Made by a program: the position numbers and the translations under genes | Shown: in pieces, positions 53,414-63,562 of the stretch | Numbering within the stretch: position 1 is the first letter of the stretch | Layout: every line of letters begins with the position of its first letter | Notes under the pieces: generated by a model | Told to the model about the DNA's origin: nothing | The model's database searches: none | The model's input: only the letters and a program-made list of their open reading frames with translations | Source of the DNA: Symbiodinium natans | Taxonomy: Eukaryota; Sar; Dinophyceae; Suessiales; Symbiodiniaceae | Assembly: GCA_905221605.1 (NCBI GenBank) | Contig: CAJNDS010000025.1 | Location: 517,501-581,500 of the forward strand | Length of the DNA: 64,000 nt | Reading direction: 5' to 3'

Positions 53414-53779
53414 GAGAGGTTAGGGTTTAGGGTTTTGGGTTTTGGGTTTAGGGTTTAGGGTTGAGGGTTTAGGGTGAATCTGGCATGTGCAGAGTGCGGG
53501 GCAACCAAAAAGACTCTAAACCAAGGTTCAGCTTGAACCATGTATACCCTAAACCCCATAAACCCTGAACCCTTGGGTTTAGGGTTCAGCCCTGAATCCC
53601 CAAACCAGATTAACTCAAAGCCGCGTTGGAGGGGACAGCCAGCCTCCTCCGCGGTCGCTTTCTGCTCGCTTTGGCCAGAAGCTGCACTTGGAGGCGACGA
53701 GATTTGGGACGGGCGGAACGCTGAGACCTATCAAGGGGTTTGAGTGCTGTTGGCTTAGGGTTTAGGGTTTAGTGTTTAT

Positions 53780-54617
53780 TGCGGGTGGCTGCGTCGCAGA
53801 AACAAATGCGAGCTGCAGGAAACGATCATCTGTTCCGTCGCAACATGGAAGGGGGGGTTACCCTCAGCAGGTAAGGATCTTGTGGCATCGACCGCGCATA
53901 AGCCATGAGCTTCCACACTTAAACTCACTTAACTCCTGGCAGTTGGGGGTAACTTGGGATGTCCCCCCCCTTATACCAACAATCCTTTATAGGGATTATA
54001 GCAGGGGGGTACTAGAATTCGACTGTTCGTATAATGCGAAATGATTATCATGATTCATGGCTCAGGGCTAGGGTCCCCAGCCATTAGGCCTGCAGTGCCC
54101 GGGCCCGTTTGCAAAGTCAGCGGGAAATCGCGCTCATGTTGTACAGGCACTGAGCGCAACACTTCCGGCTTTTCCATCCTCATGTTAGGGTAAACCCTAA
54201 ACCCTAAACCCTGAACCCCAAGAAATGCATCAATGAGTCGCTCCACAGGGCTTGGCTGCCACCTCGCTGCGATGAGCTGGAGACCGTGGCGGCCGCCGCA
54301 GGGCTCAGAAGCAGTGCTATAGGGTTTAGGGTTTCGGGTTTAGGGTTTAGGGTTGCGGGTTTAGGGGTTAGGGAATGAGGGATCCTATAGGGTACCTGAC
54401 TGTACTTCAGGGCTCGAATCTTGAGATCGGCTCCCCCTTGAAGAACTCGTGAGTAGGTTTGTTTGATTTTGTTTGGCTTGCGTGAGCGGCTTTTTCCGGA
54501 GGGCTTTGTTGAGGTGGCGAGCGTTCCAGTCAAAACGCAAGGGCCAAGCTGTGAGAGTTCTGTGGCGGTGGATCGATGTGGCTTACGGGTCAGGATGAAC
54601 GTCAATGTGGCCAAAGC
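53780..54617 (+). CDS. Three orphan exons
   Basis: About 53780-53870 reads WLRRRNKCELQETIICSVAT and ends at CAGCAG followed by GTAAGG, a canonical GT donor at 53871. About 54224-54312 reads CINESLHRAWLPPRCDELET then VAAAAGLRSS, between a CCCTAAA and a TTTAGGG tract. About 54500-54627 reads VEVASVPVKTQGPSCESSVA then RMNVNVAKALAC, with a GTATGA donor following. Unknown functions. Confidence 0.4.
53954..54016 (+). mobile_element. Element B8, partial
   Basis: TTGGGATGTCCCCCCCCTTA then TACCAACAATCCTTTATAGG; right half replaced by other sequence. Confidence 0.55.
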
Positions 54618-54762
54618 TCTCGCTTGTAGGTATGATTTTCGTGAGGGCTGCAGAGAAAAGTTGACCATGGGGCATATTCGGGTGCATGTCAAGCCCGAGA
54701 TGTGTGGTTGCAGGGACTTACAGCGCCAAGGTTTTGAACGAGTTTGGCACCCTAAATCCTAA

Positions 54763-55670
54763 ACCCTAGACCCTAAACCGGATCCCTTGAAATCCTCTGG
54801 AGTTGGAAGTTTGTTGTCCAAGGACTGGGGGGGCACGGCGCCGACGCGGTCGGCAATGGTCGTGGTCTTGGAACTGGAGTTGCCCTCTCCTCCCCCTCAG
54901 AATTGCTCTAAGCACCCCCCCCCCCCCCCCCCCCCCCACAAAAGAAAAAAAAAACTAGTCTTACATGGCCACTTGAACCTAATGAATCATGAATCTTGAT
55001 TGACATTGGGCTGTGGGAGAAGGCCGAAGGCCCCCCATTTTGGGAGACCCTATAGGGCCTATGGATCATGGATTTCCATGGGGCTTGGGTGTATAGGGCT
55101 GAGGGATGTTTTCCTAAACCCCAAACCAGGGCTTATGGAGGTTAGGGCATAAGCATGTATCTGTTGGGGGCTGGGTGCAAGATGTCCAGAAGAGCGCTCG
55201 GAGGCATGGATGACCCAACCTAGGCTGCACCCGTCTGCTGGAAAGCTCTCAGCACCCTTGTGGCTGTAGGTTTTATTGTCTGAATGCCCCTAAACCTAGG
55301 GTTTAGGGTTTAGGGTTTAGGGTTTAGGGTTTAGGGTTTAGGGTTTAGGGTTTAGGGTTTAGGGCTAGAGTTTGAACCCTGACCAAGCCCCAAGCCACCA
55401 AGTCTCGGGTTTTCAGGCCTCTTTCCCCCCGGCACAGGGGGCATTTACCACACCCGAAGTTCCAAGATAGTCCAGCACTTTATGCAGCTAACCGGCCCGA
55501 ATGGCCTTGCTCTGCATCTGGCAACTGAGTTGACATTGGTTTAGGGTTTAGGGCTTAGGGTTTCGGATTTAGGGTTTAGGGTTTAAGGTTCCGTCTGCTC
55601 AAACTCAGAACGAGGTAAAGTGAAGGATTTGCTCTGCTGCGTTGCACCGTCGATCCTGAATCCTACACCT
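54763..55670. other. Non-coding
   Basis: Poly-C at 54917-54937, degraded telomere-like text and the TTTAGGG array at 55296-55367. No credible exon. Confidence 0.45.
55296..55367 (+). repeat. (TTTAGGG)n, about 10 units
   Basis: Pure units starting at CCTAGGGTTTAGGG. Confidence 0.95.
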
Positions 55671-55671
55671 T

Positions 55672-55763
55672 ACCTGGGACCCTGTTTATCTAGAGTTTTA
55701 AGGGTTTATACCTGCTGAGAAGGGGCTTACTACTAACTTGTAGGCAGATAGAGTCCCAGGTAA
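55672..55763 (+). mobile_element. Single-copy hairpin, family I
   Basis: ACCTGGGACCCTGTTTATCT pairs with AGGCAGATAGAGTCCCAGGT. Confidence 0.6.
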
Positions 55764-55784
55764 GTCCCCTTCCGAAGCCTGCGG

Positions 55785-55898
55785 CACTGCAGAGGGAAAA
55801 GCCAGAAGCAACCAGCTTGCCAAAGGAAGCCTCGCTGCGGGTTGGTGTGCTTGTCCTTGCGGCGATCATGTCCTTCCTCGTTGGCTCAGGCCAGATCT
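55785..55898 (+). CDS. Orphan exon with a hydrophobic segment
   Basis: Reads EASLRVGVLVLAAIMSFLVG then SGQI and a TAG. The stretch of about 18 hydrophobic residues could be a membrane helix. It begins shortly after the family I hairpin. Could be a C-terminal anchor or a chance frame. Confidence 0.3.
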
Positions 55899-56368
55899 AG
55901 GGATCTTGTCCTCCGTTCGACGGTTACCGGGCTGCAGGCAAAACATGCGCCTGAAGCTAGGGGATGTGAGTCTTGCGAATCCTACCCGACAATCAAGCCT
56001 TGCAGACATGCGCAGCCTGCTGCATGTGAACCCAACGCAGGCATCATTGTGCTTCGACGCTTGAGCCGGAACTGCCGCCAGCAAGGAGAGGTCGCAGCGA
56101 GTAAAACCCGTGCGACCTGCGCTGCGTAGGGATTCTGGGCTTGGAGCGACATAGCATTGATCAGGCACCGTTAAGTGGAAGAACAATATGAACCAATGGA
56201 TGGAATGAGAGATCCGGGCTGTGTGAAAGTTGTGGGAGAACGCGTGAAGTCAAGCGCCACGCCTGCAAGTGCGCTGGCTGAGTGCATGCTACATGCGTGC
56301 AAAGCCTCCTACTTTCGCCGCGTCTCAGAGCCCCCATCCACTTTACAGCAGCTTACGTGTGATATCGT

Positions 56369-56551
56369 GTGATCCTGTTCCCGGTTCGCCACCGCGAAGA
56401 TCCTCGTCCGTCAGTGAAACTCGGAGAGTTTGGCATGGCTTTTGCAGTGCAGGGTTCGTATGATCACCAAAATCTCCGTCATTCAAGATGGTTTGCATGT
56501 GGTTCGGGTGTGCCAGGCTTCTTCACGGGAAGCTGGAATTGCTGCAAATGA
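56369..56551 (+). pseudogene. Possible protein kinase activation-segment fragment
   Basis: The frame reads HREDPRPSVKLGEFGMAF (56390-56443), close to the kinase pattern around the DFG motif but with EFG. Twenty-five residues further on (56507) comes GVPGFF, where GTPxFMAPE would be expected. The APE part is missing and the HRD loop is not clearly present. Either it is a decayed kinase, or the exon ends near 56524 and the rest lies elsewhere, or the likeness is chance. Confidence 0.25.
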
Positions 56552-57384
56552 CAGGGGTGCAGTCTTGTTCCACAGTAGAAACGTGCAAAAAACGGTGCGT
56601 TCGGGCAGTTTCAGCCCTATAGTCCTCTCTTTGCGTTCTCCTTGCGTGCGGAAGTGTCGGCGCTTTTGGTCGGAAGCCGCGCTCCGCGTACGCTATAGGG
56701 CTCTGCGGTCGGCTTCCGTATTTCATAGGACGCCGTGGGGATACACGTGGGGTCTTCGATTATATTGTTTGGGGTCTACTTTGGTAAGATTTTTGTTCAG
56801 CATTTCGGGGTCGGGATGCAGGCTTCGTTTTCATTCTTCGGAGCTCAGGAAGATGGCTTTGTGAGCGGGGTTCGGCGTTACCCCAGCGCGCGCCTCGACT
56901 TCTGGACATGCTTGCTTTGGCTCAAGCGGTCAGGCTTCAGCCAAGTAAGTGTTGCCGTAGGCACACTCCAGTTACTTTGGTGCAATGGGGTCTCGTCATG
57001 TGGCGCTGCTGCCGGCCCGCCTCCTTGCTTGCCTCGCCCCTCTTGCAGCCTTGTTGCTTGGGCTTCAAACTGGCAGCTCGTATGCCCTACAGATCCCAAA
57101 CCCGAAAACGTAACGTTGCCCCCCCCCCCCCCCCCCCCCCCCCAAGAAAATCAGCTTATTCCTTCATATATTTACTGCTATTTCAGAGAAGACAACACAA
57201 GTTACAACTGTCAATGGTCACGTTAGGAATAAACAGACTGTCGATAGTCATCGTAATCACAATTAATAAGGAATTCGGGAGAATCGTCGGTAGCTGTCGA
57301 CCTCGTACTAGGAAGATCTCGAACTGCAAGCCCTGAACCCTATATAAACCCTATATGAAACCTATATCACCTTAATACAAACCT

Positions 57385-57388
<4 letters not shown>

Positions 57389-57461
<73 letters not shown>
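57389..57461 (+). repeat. Poly-A of 73 bases
   Basis: Uninterrupted A run following CTTATT. Other homopolymers are poly-A at 29299-29322, poly-G at 425-443 and poly-C at 57121-57143. Confidence 0.95.
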
Positions 57462-57464
<3 letters not shown>

Positions 57465-57499
57465 AAAACCCCTCCCCCCCCCTACAAAAAAGAAAGAAG

Positions 57500-59600
57500 G
57501 CTCCTCGAGGGCTGCGACTTGGGAGAGCTCGTGGACAGCGATGAAGGCCCCTGCCACCTCCTCGACTCGGTGGCGCAGGTGCCGGGGAGCCCGGTGCCCG
57601 GACCAAGAGTGAGGGGTTTAGGGTTTAGGGCTTAGGGTTTAGGGCTTAGGGTTTAGGGTTTAGGGTGCACGGTTGAGAGCTCTAGGCGTTTTTAGGGTTT
57701 CTAAGCTTTCTTCCCAAGAGCCCAAACCGACCCATCAGTCAGGCTGAAAAACACCTCCGACATGCTATAGGCCCGGCTCAGGAATCCTGCGGTGGGGAGG
57801 CCTTCATGATGAACGGCACGCAGTCTCTTGGGGATGCCTGGAAATACGTTTTTTTATATAATTTTTGGGGCACTTTAATTCCTAAGAAAACAGCAACAAA
57901 TGATTTTTGGCTAGGGTTCCAAGTTCAGCATAGGTATCTCTTCATGGGCGCCTGTTCTCAGCCCGAACAGTACGAGTCGAAACTGTACAAGTGGGATGGA
58001 GCTTGGGCTGTTTTTGGGTTAGCCGGCCAAGTGACTCCTATAGGTCTGCGTTCACAATGTAGAGGGAATTAACCACCCGATCTCTCCACATAAGTCCCTG
58101 AAAAGGGACGGCGTGGGGACCTCGGTTCCCAACCCTAAACAATAAGCGAGAGTCCGCTACCGAAATCTCAGGAGCGAACCTTGAGGAGACCCAGCGCTTC
58201 AGCACCACCGACGTCCGTGGCATAAGATACTTCGAGTCTGGACTCCGTCTTGAGCAGTATGCCTGACTCCTTCAACTTCAGCCCTATAAACCCAAAACCC
58301 TATATACATGGGTGCCGATTATTACAAAGAGTCACCACACTTTTTCCCTGGGGTTACGTCAAAGCCGAGGAAATCGGTACGACATCGTACCTCGCCTTCA
58401 CCGAGAGACAGCGGGCTTTCTCGCCGGTTTACCGGTGGAACGGTGTGGAATTTACGGAATATCTGACATTGGCGACCAGCGGAGCTACCGCTTTGGTGCA
58501 CTTCGTGATTGACGGCGTGGCTGGTCCACACCCATGGGGCACCCCCAAGCTTTGCACGATTTGTTGCTTAGACTTGTGTGCACAAAGTACAGTGACGTAC
58601 GTCGGGCTCATATTTTGTGACTCCTTGTTCTCCACCAATGGCGGAATCAGGTGCCCTACTTGGCCGTGAACAAGCAGCCGGCCAGCGTGAGCGTCTTCAT
58701 GTGGAACGGCAGTGCCTTCGAAGACTTTCAGGAAGTGCGAACCAATTCCGACCCAAGAGCTGTGGCCTTCTTCGAAGTGGATGGCTGGAAGTGCCTGGCG
58801 GTTGCTTGCCATACTGGTGGAGGCGTACATGTCCACAGATGGACTGGCTCATCCTTCGTACTGTGGCAAGAGCCTTGGGGTTCCAAATGAGCCCGAAAAG
58901 GTTTATAAGGTCCATGTACCTTCACAGGGATTCCAGTAGTGTAGGGTGTATGACCCCAATTTTAGGGTTCATGTGGTCCTCCAGGAAATGGAAGCCTTCT
59001 ATGCTGTGGACTTGGCCGCCATCCACGTTGACGGCGCGCTTGTCCTGGCAGTCGCAGAGCATACACAGGGGACAAGGACGCATCGACTTAAATAAGCTAA
59101 GCCCTGAACCCGAAACCCTCGTTTCCTTCACCCATCAGAATTACAAGGATCTACGCGAAGAATAATGGCACGGACTTCCAGCTTCTCCAGAGACTGGGTG
59201 TCGAATTCACCCACGGCTGCCATGCCTTCGTCGCAGGCGGTGTCCAGTACCTGGCCCTGGCCACGTCGAGCGGTAGACGGAACAATGTGCTTGCCTGGAC
59301 TGGCAACAGCTCCTGGGCTCGAGATGTAGAGTATGTAGAGGGCAAGTACTGCATTTGCTCTTGGTTTTTTCGCCGCAGCCGCAGCCGAAATGCCTCGAAC
59401 CCTGCAGCCCGAAATCCTAAACCCTAAACCCTAAACCCTAAACCCTAAACCCTAAACCCTAAACCCTAAACCCTAAACCCTAAACTTGCCAGACTTCGAG
59501 CGGGCGTTCTGCGTGCCGGACGGGAGGACGTACAGCTGGACCTCCTTCGGCAGCGAGGAGTCTCCTTATCTGGTCCTGCTCAGGAGCTTTGCGCCGGGAG
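57500..59600 (+). CDS. EAR (EPTP) repeat beta-propeller protein, nine inferred exons, 3' open
   Basis: Exons: 57500-57608, 57800-57847, 57929-58030, 58186-58233, 58370-58516, 58651-58869, 58985-59076, 59148-59341, 59493-about 59600; about 355 residues so far. Repeats of the EAR type are plain: HRYLFMGACS with LYKWDG; IGTTSYLAFTE with VYRWNGVEF; VPYLAVNKQPASVSVFMWNG; WKCLAVACHTGGGVHVHRWT; ALVLAVAEHTQGTRIYAKNN; VQYLALATSSGRRNNVLAWT; and a last FERAFCVPDGRTYSW. About seven such units match the seven blades known for this family, found in secreted or cell-surface proteins such as LGI and TSPEAR, where the propeller binds partner proteins. All internal junctions join in phase with donors GT (57609, 57848, 58031, 58517), GA (58234, 58870, 59077) or GC (59342). 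The 58870-58984 intron is a whole A element. The first exon (57500-57608) is less certain, and no signal peptide was found. Confidence 0.85.
58870..58984 (+). mobile_element. Element A13, an exact GA-AG intron
   Basis: GAGCCTTGGGGTTCCAAATG to TGTGGTCCTCCAG between EAR exons; excision joins CAA to GAAATG in frame. GA at both edges. Confidence 0.9.
59413..59485 (+). repeat. (CCCTAAA)n, about 10 units, in an EAR-gene intron
   Basis: Fills the 3' half of the GC-AG intron 59342-59492 and ends seven bases before its AG. Confidence 0.95.
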
Positions 59601-61795
59601 GGGGGAGGGCGGGCTTTGGGGTTCAGTTCTGGGGTGGGTTGGGGTTTGGGGTTGACTTTCGGGGCGCGGTCTATACTTGTAATTAAGTAATCTGGTTACG
59701 GGCTGTGCTCGCGTTTAGGCTTGGGGATGAGCCTAAGGGTCGAGAAATGTCGAGAAGGCTGACGGTTTGTAAGGGTCGAAGATGCTCGCAGTAGCTTGCA
59801 GCATGTTTCAGCCATGCTTCTTCCCCTTTGTTCCAGGTCTTGGGATCCTCAACCCTACTAGAAGATTCTACAAACCCTACAACCCGACCCATACGCATGT
59901 GGGTGGAATAAAAGGAATTCTATAGGGTCCTTACGGGGAGGGGGGGGGGGGTAGGTACCTAGCGCCTCAGGGAAGCTTAGGGAGTTTTAGGGGGTAGTGG
60001 AAAGGGAACCTTGGGTTATAAACCCTAAACCCTGAACCCTAAACCCTAAACCCTAAACCCTAAACAAAAGGAATCCTGGAACTGACCCTTCGGAGATCTT
60101 CCAGATTCCGGGCGCTGCCTGAAAAGGCACCTGCCAGCTTGTTTTGGGTGTGTGGGGTTTGGGGTTTAGGGTTTAGGGTTTAGGGTTTAGGGTTTAGGGA
60201 TACTATAGTATACGGAGGGCTCTGGGGAGGGGTGGGGGTGTTGGGCACAGGTTCCCTACAGAGACCCTTGAAGCCTTCAACCCTAAACCTCTCAGGTTAC
60301 GTGATGTGGACCTTTTTTTAGGTGGGCATCTGTCTTAGTTGTGCCCCGAAGTATATAGGGCTCCTTCGCATCATGATCGGAACCCCAATTCGAAGACCAC
60401 AGTTGAGAAACCGCTGCAAGCCAACGGTAGCACCCTTTCTTTCAGGTACAGGCTTTGGTGCTTGGGGGTTGAACTTACGAGTGTTTATGGGGTTTTGGGC
60501 TTACCCTTTGCCTTAGGCAGCCAAAACCCCCGAGCTGCCAACTTGCGCCCTGGAGTTTAGGGTTTAGGGTTAGGGGTTTGGGGTTTAGGGTTGAGGGTTT
60601 AGCACCCCAAAGAGCCCTATGATTTTGGCATGGAGGGCTGTGCAGCCGAGTAGGGCGAGGCGATATCTGGGCTCTATCTTGGGCAATTTTTTTGGAGGGT
60701 CTAGGGTCTAGGGTCCGTCTCAACAATTGCCCGGTTTTGGGAAGAAGTGAAGCGTGATATGGGGATCTACACCCCCCTCCCGCCCCATTACTTGTTCCTG
60801 TGGATGTACGTGGACCACTTAAGCCCTTTCAGGGTTCAGTTAGTCCCCCTGCACCTAAACTCCCTAAACCTCCTAAACCCCCGAACCCCCAAATGGTTTA
60901 GTTATAGGTGGTCAACCCACCAACCTAAACCCCATAACTTAAATCTCCTAAAACCCCTAAACCCCCTAAACCCCCCAGAAGTTTTCCTAAGCCCCCTGAA
61001 CACCAAACTCCCGCAAGTTATCCTAAACCCCCATTACCCCCAGAAGTTTTCCAAAAAAACCCTAAACCCCTAGCCCCCACCCTCCCCCCCAAAACAAGTT
61101 GTCCTAACCCCCCCCCCCCCACCAATTTATTGCTCCCAAGTCTCCGAAACCCTATAACCCCTAAACCCCAAACCCCTAGACCCCGAAACCTGTACAGGTC
61201 ACACCCGGAAAGCGAGGGCGGCCTCCCAGGCAGACTTTAGGGATCTACATGGGGTAAGGGCGTACGTGAAGAGAACCCCATTTTGGATTCTTAGGGAACC
61301 TACAAAAAAAATGTAGGCCTTGCGGTTTCTTAAGGTAGGGCTTGGGGAGTGACGCCTGGTCAACCCCCCTTTGTTTGCCATGGTCTAAGGCGCGCACCGC
61401 GGGGCTTTTCTAGACTTTCGGAAATTCCGAGGTTGACGGAATTCTAGGGCTGCTGGGTGTTCATCCTCAAGTCCCCTCCTTGCAGCCCCTAGCCCCTGAC
61501 TTCCAGCCTGGGGTTCAAGGATGATGCGTGTGTGAGCCCTCTTTAAAACTGGGCAGCTTCCGGTCCCTTCTGATCTTGGCTTACCCCAAGCCTTGTACCC
61601 CGCAGGGGAGGAACAGGAGAGCCCTTTCTTAGCCAATTTTTGCTCGCTTCTCACAGCCTTGGCGCATCGGGGCATGTGGGCAGCGACTTCCGAGACGGGT
61701 CACACCGGCGTGTCTCCTAAGCTCTTCCCCCTGTTTCGGTGCCCGTGCATGCTGTGCCATCTTGTCCGGCTCTAGCTATTACTTACAATACATGT
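59601..61795. other. Spacer or unresolved introns after the EAR gene
   Basis: CCCTAAA (60020-60064) and TTTAGGG (60160-60200) tracts, C-rich CCCCTAAA variants (60855-61195) and poly-C at 61108-61121. Further EAR exons may hide here, but I found no eighth repeat. Confidence 0.4.
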
Positions 61796-61811
61796 ATGTG
61801 TATGTATACCT

Positions 61812-61843
<32 letters not shown>

Positions 61844-62068
61844 CTGTAGACACACACATATACACACACACATATATATATATTTTTATTTATCTCTGTG
61901 TGTGTAGGTATATATATATATATAGATTATTAATATTGCTATTATTATTGCTATTATTATTCTTCTTATTCTTATTATTCTTCATCATTTCTTTTTATTA
62001 TGATTATGATTATGATGTTTATTATTATTGTTATTATTATTATTACTATTATTATTATTATTATTTGC
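61796..62068. repeat. (TA)n, (CA)n, (TTA)n microsatellite block
   Basis: A TA-rich part, CACACA runs, then (TTATTA)n to 62066, ending TTGCAG before an orphan exon. T-rich just before the AG, so it may double as a polypyrimidine tract. Confidence 0.9.
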
Positions 62069-62202
62069 AGTTGCGACCCCGCAGCTACGAACGAACACAG
62101 TTCTTGTGTTATGGTATTTGGACATGCCCCACTTTCGGCATAGCGGGGGCCAAGATCATTGCCAGTATCATCCTCGATGCCCCAGCAGAGCCCTGGGTTT
62201 AG
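62069..62202 (+). CDS. Orphan exon
   Basis: After the TTGCAG that ends a long (TTA)n tract, the frame reads [20 protein letters not shown] then [20 protein letters not shown] and PW, ending at GTTTAGGG. It thus has a clean AG before and a GT into telomere-like repeats after. A second frame is also open. Confidence 0.4.
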
Positions 62203-62721
62203 GGTTTGGGGTCTGGGGTTTAGGGTTTAGGGCTTAGGGTTTGGGGTTTAGGGCTTAGGGCTTAGGGTTTGGGGCTCATCCCCAGTTGTCAAACAAAAGC
62301 TACCCCCCCAAAGCCTGTTGTGTTGCAAGGCTTGTATATCGAGGTGGTTCTTCATCTGGACCCTAGGGGGGTCTGACGCTTTTTGTCGGGTTTGCGGCTT
62401 CAGGGCGAACAGACAAGACAAGACACCCAGCAGTGTTCACTCTTGTCAGTGTCAGGTGACGTGCACCAATATTCTGATCATGAGCGAACACAGTGAAAGT
62501 GGACGAAGGCCCCTTTGAATTGGATAAGTGGTTTTGCAAGGCAAAATTCATCTTTGCGCGAGGTCTTCATTGTGATCAGTTAGCTCTTCAGCTGATAGCA
62601 TCCGCATCATGTGCTTTTTTGTTCATGATTAAACAGCCGTTTGCTGCCTTTTTTTCATGACTAAACCGTTAAAGATTGTTAGGAATGTTTAGGCGCGCTT
62701 TTGTCAAACCCTGGTTCGCAC

Positions 62722-63334
62722 ATGATGGAGCTGTCAGCTCGTTCACTTGCTGTCTTTCCTGTCGTGTTCATTCTGGATTTTCTCTGTGCTGAAGGCTCGG
62801 GTTTGGTAGTGGATGGAGGCGTTCTCAGGCTCAAATCTTGGAGAGGGAACCCAGATTGTTCTTGGCAATATCTTCTGGTGTAAGTTTTGTAGTATCTATC
62901 TTGGAATGGAGAAAGGTTCACCTTAAACCCTAAACCCTACACCCTAAACCCTAAACCCTAAACCTCAAACCCTACACCGTTCTGCAAAAAGCTGTGACAT
63001 GGAGAGGGAGCTGGGGGTGGAAGAGTGCTTGGCGCCTCTGCCCGCATACTTGGAGGTTCATGGGTACTTATCACCCCAGGGTTTAGAGTTTAGGGTTTAG
63101 GGTTTCGGGTTATAGCACCAACTAAACGTCTACTTACAACCTACTTAGAGGACTTAGGGGGCTTCTAAGTGCAGTTCGAATTGGGGTTCTAAGTCTTCTA
63201 AGTACCCTGAACCTCCAAGTAGCGAGGCGAGATTCAAGGCACAATGCCCATTGGTCACCGAAGACCGGGGGGAAAGTGTCCAGCTGCGGTTCTATCCCTA
63301 TTTGGGCATTCCAGCTGTGTGCTCCGTGTCCTGA
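62722..63334 (+). CDS. Small secreted protein, complete, three exons
   Basis: Exons 62722-62879, 62992-63043 and 63227-63334 (TGA) give 318 nt, 105 residues. It begins MMELSARSLAVFPVVFILDF, a charged head plus hydrophobic core like a signal peptide, then LCAEGSG, where cleavage is likely. The mature part holds five or so Cys (PDCSW, LVCDM, EECLA, AQCPL, AVCSV). The first intron has a strong GTAAGT donor (62880) and ends AG at 62991 with a CCCTAAA tract inside. The second (63044-63226) is a GC-AG intron formed by element E3. ATG at 62725 is an alternative start. I know no family for it. It is the only gene in the window that looks complete from start to stop. Confidence 0.55.
63044..63226 (+). 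mobile_element. Element E3, GC-AG intron with TTTAGGG tract inside
   Basis: ATACTTGGAGGTTCATGGGT pairs with AGTACCCTGAACCTCCAAGT. TTTAGGG-like units occupy 63078-63112 in the left arm. Intron opens GCATAC and ends GCGAG before GCGAGA. Confidence 0.8.
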
Positions 63335-63475
63335 GGGAAGAAGTAGTTGAGAGCAGCTCCAGTTTCTCCTGGTGGCGTTGTCTTGTCCGCGATCCCACAC
63401 AACAAGCCGGGAGTGGAATCTAACAAACAAACCCGAGGGTGACCCACACCGAACTTGCGATCCGCTTTGGGATGT

Positions 63476-63562
63476 TTCCCCCTTATACTAGCAATCCTTG
63501 ATAGGGATTATCGGGGGGTATTCCCTATTCAGGACTGTTAGTATAAGGGGGAACATGCCAAG
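63476..63562 (+). mobile_element. Element B9
   Basis: TTTGGGATGTTTCCCCCTTA pairs with TATAAGGGGGAACATGCCAA. Confidence 0.8.
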
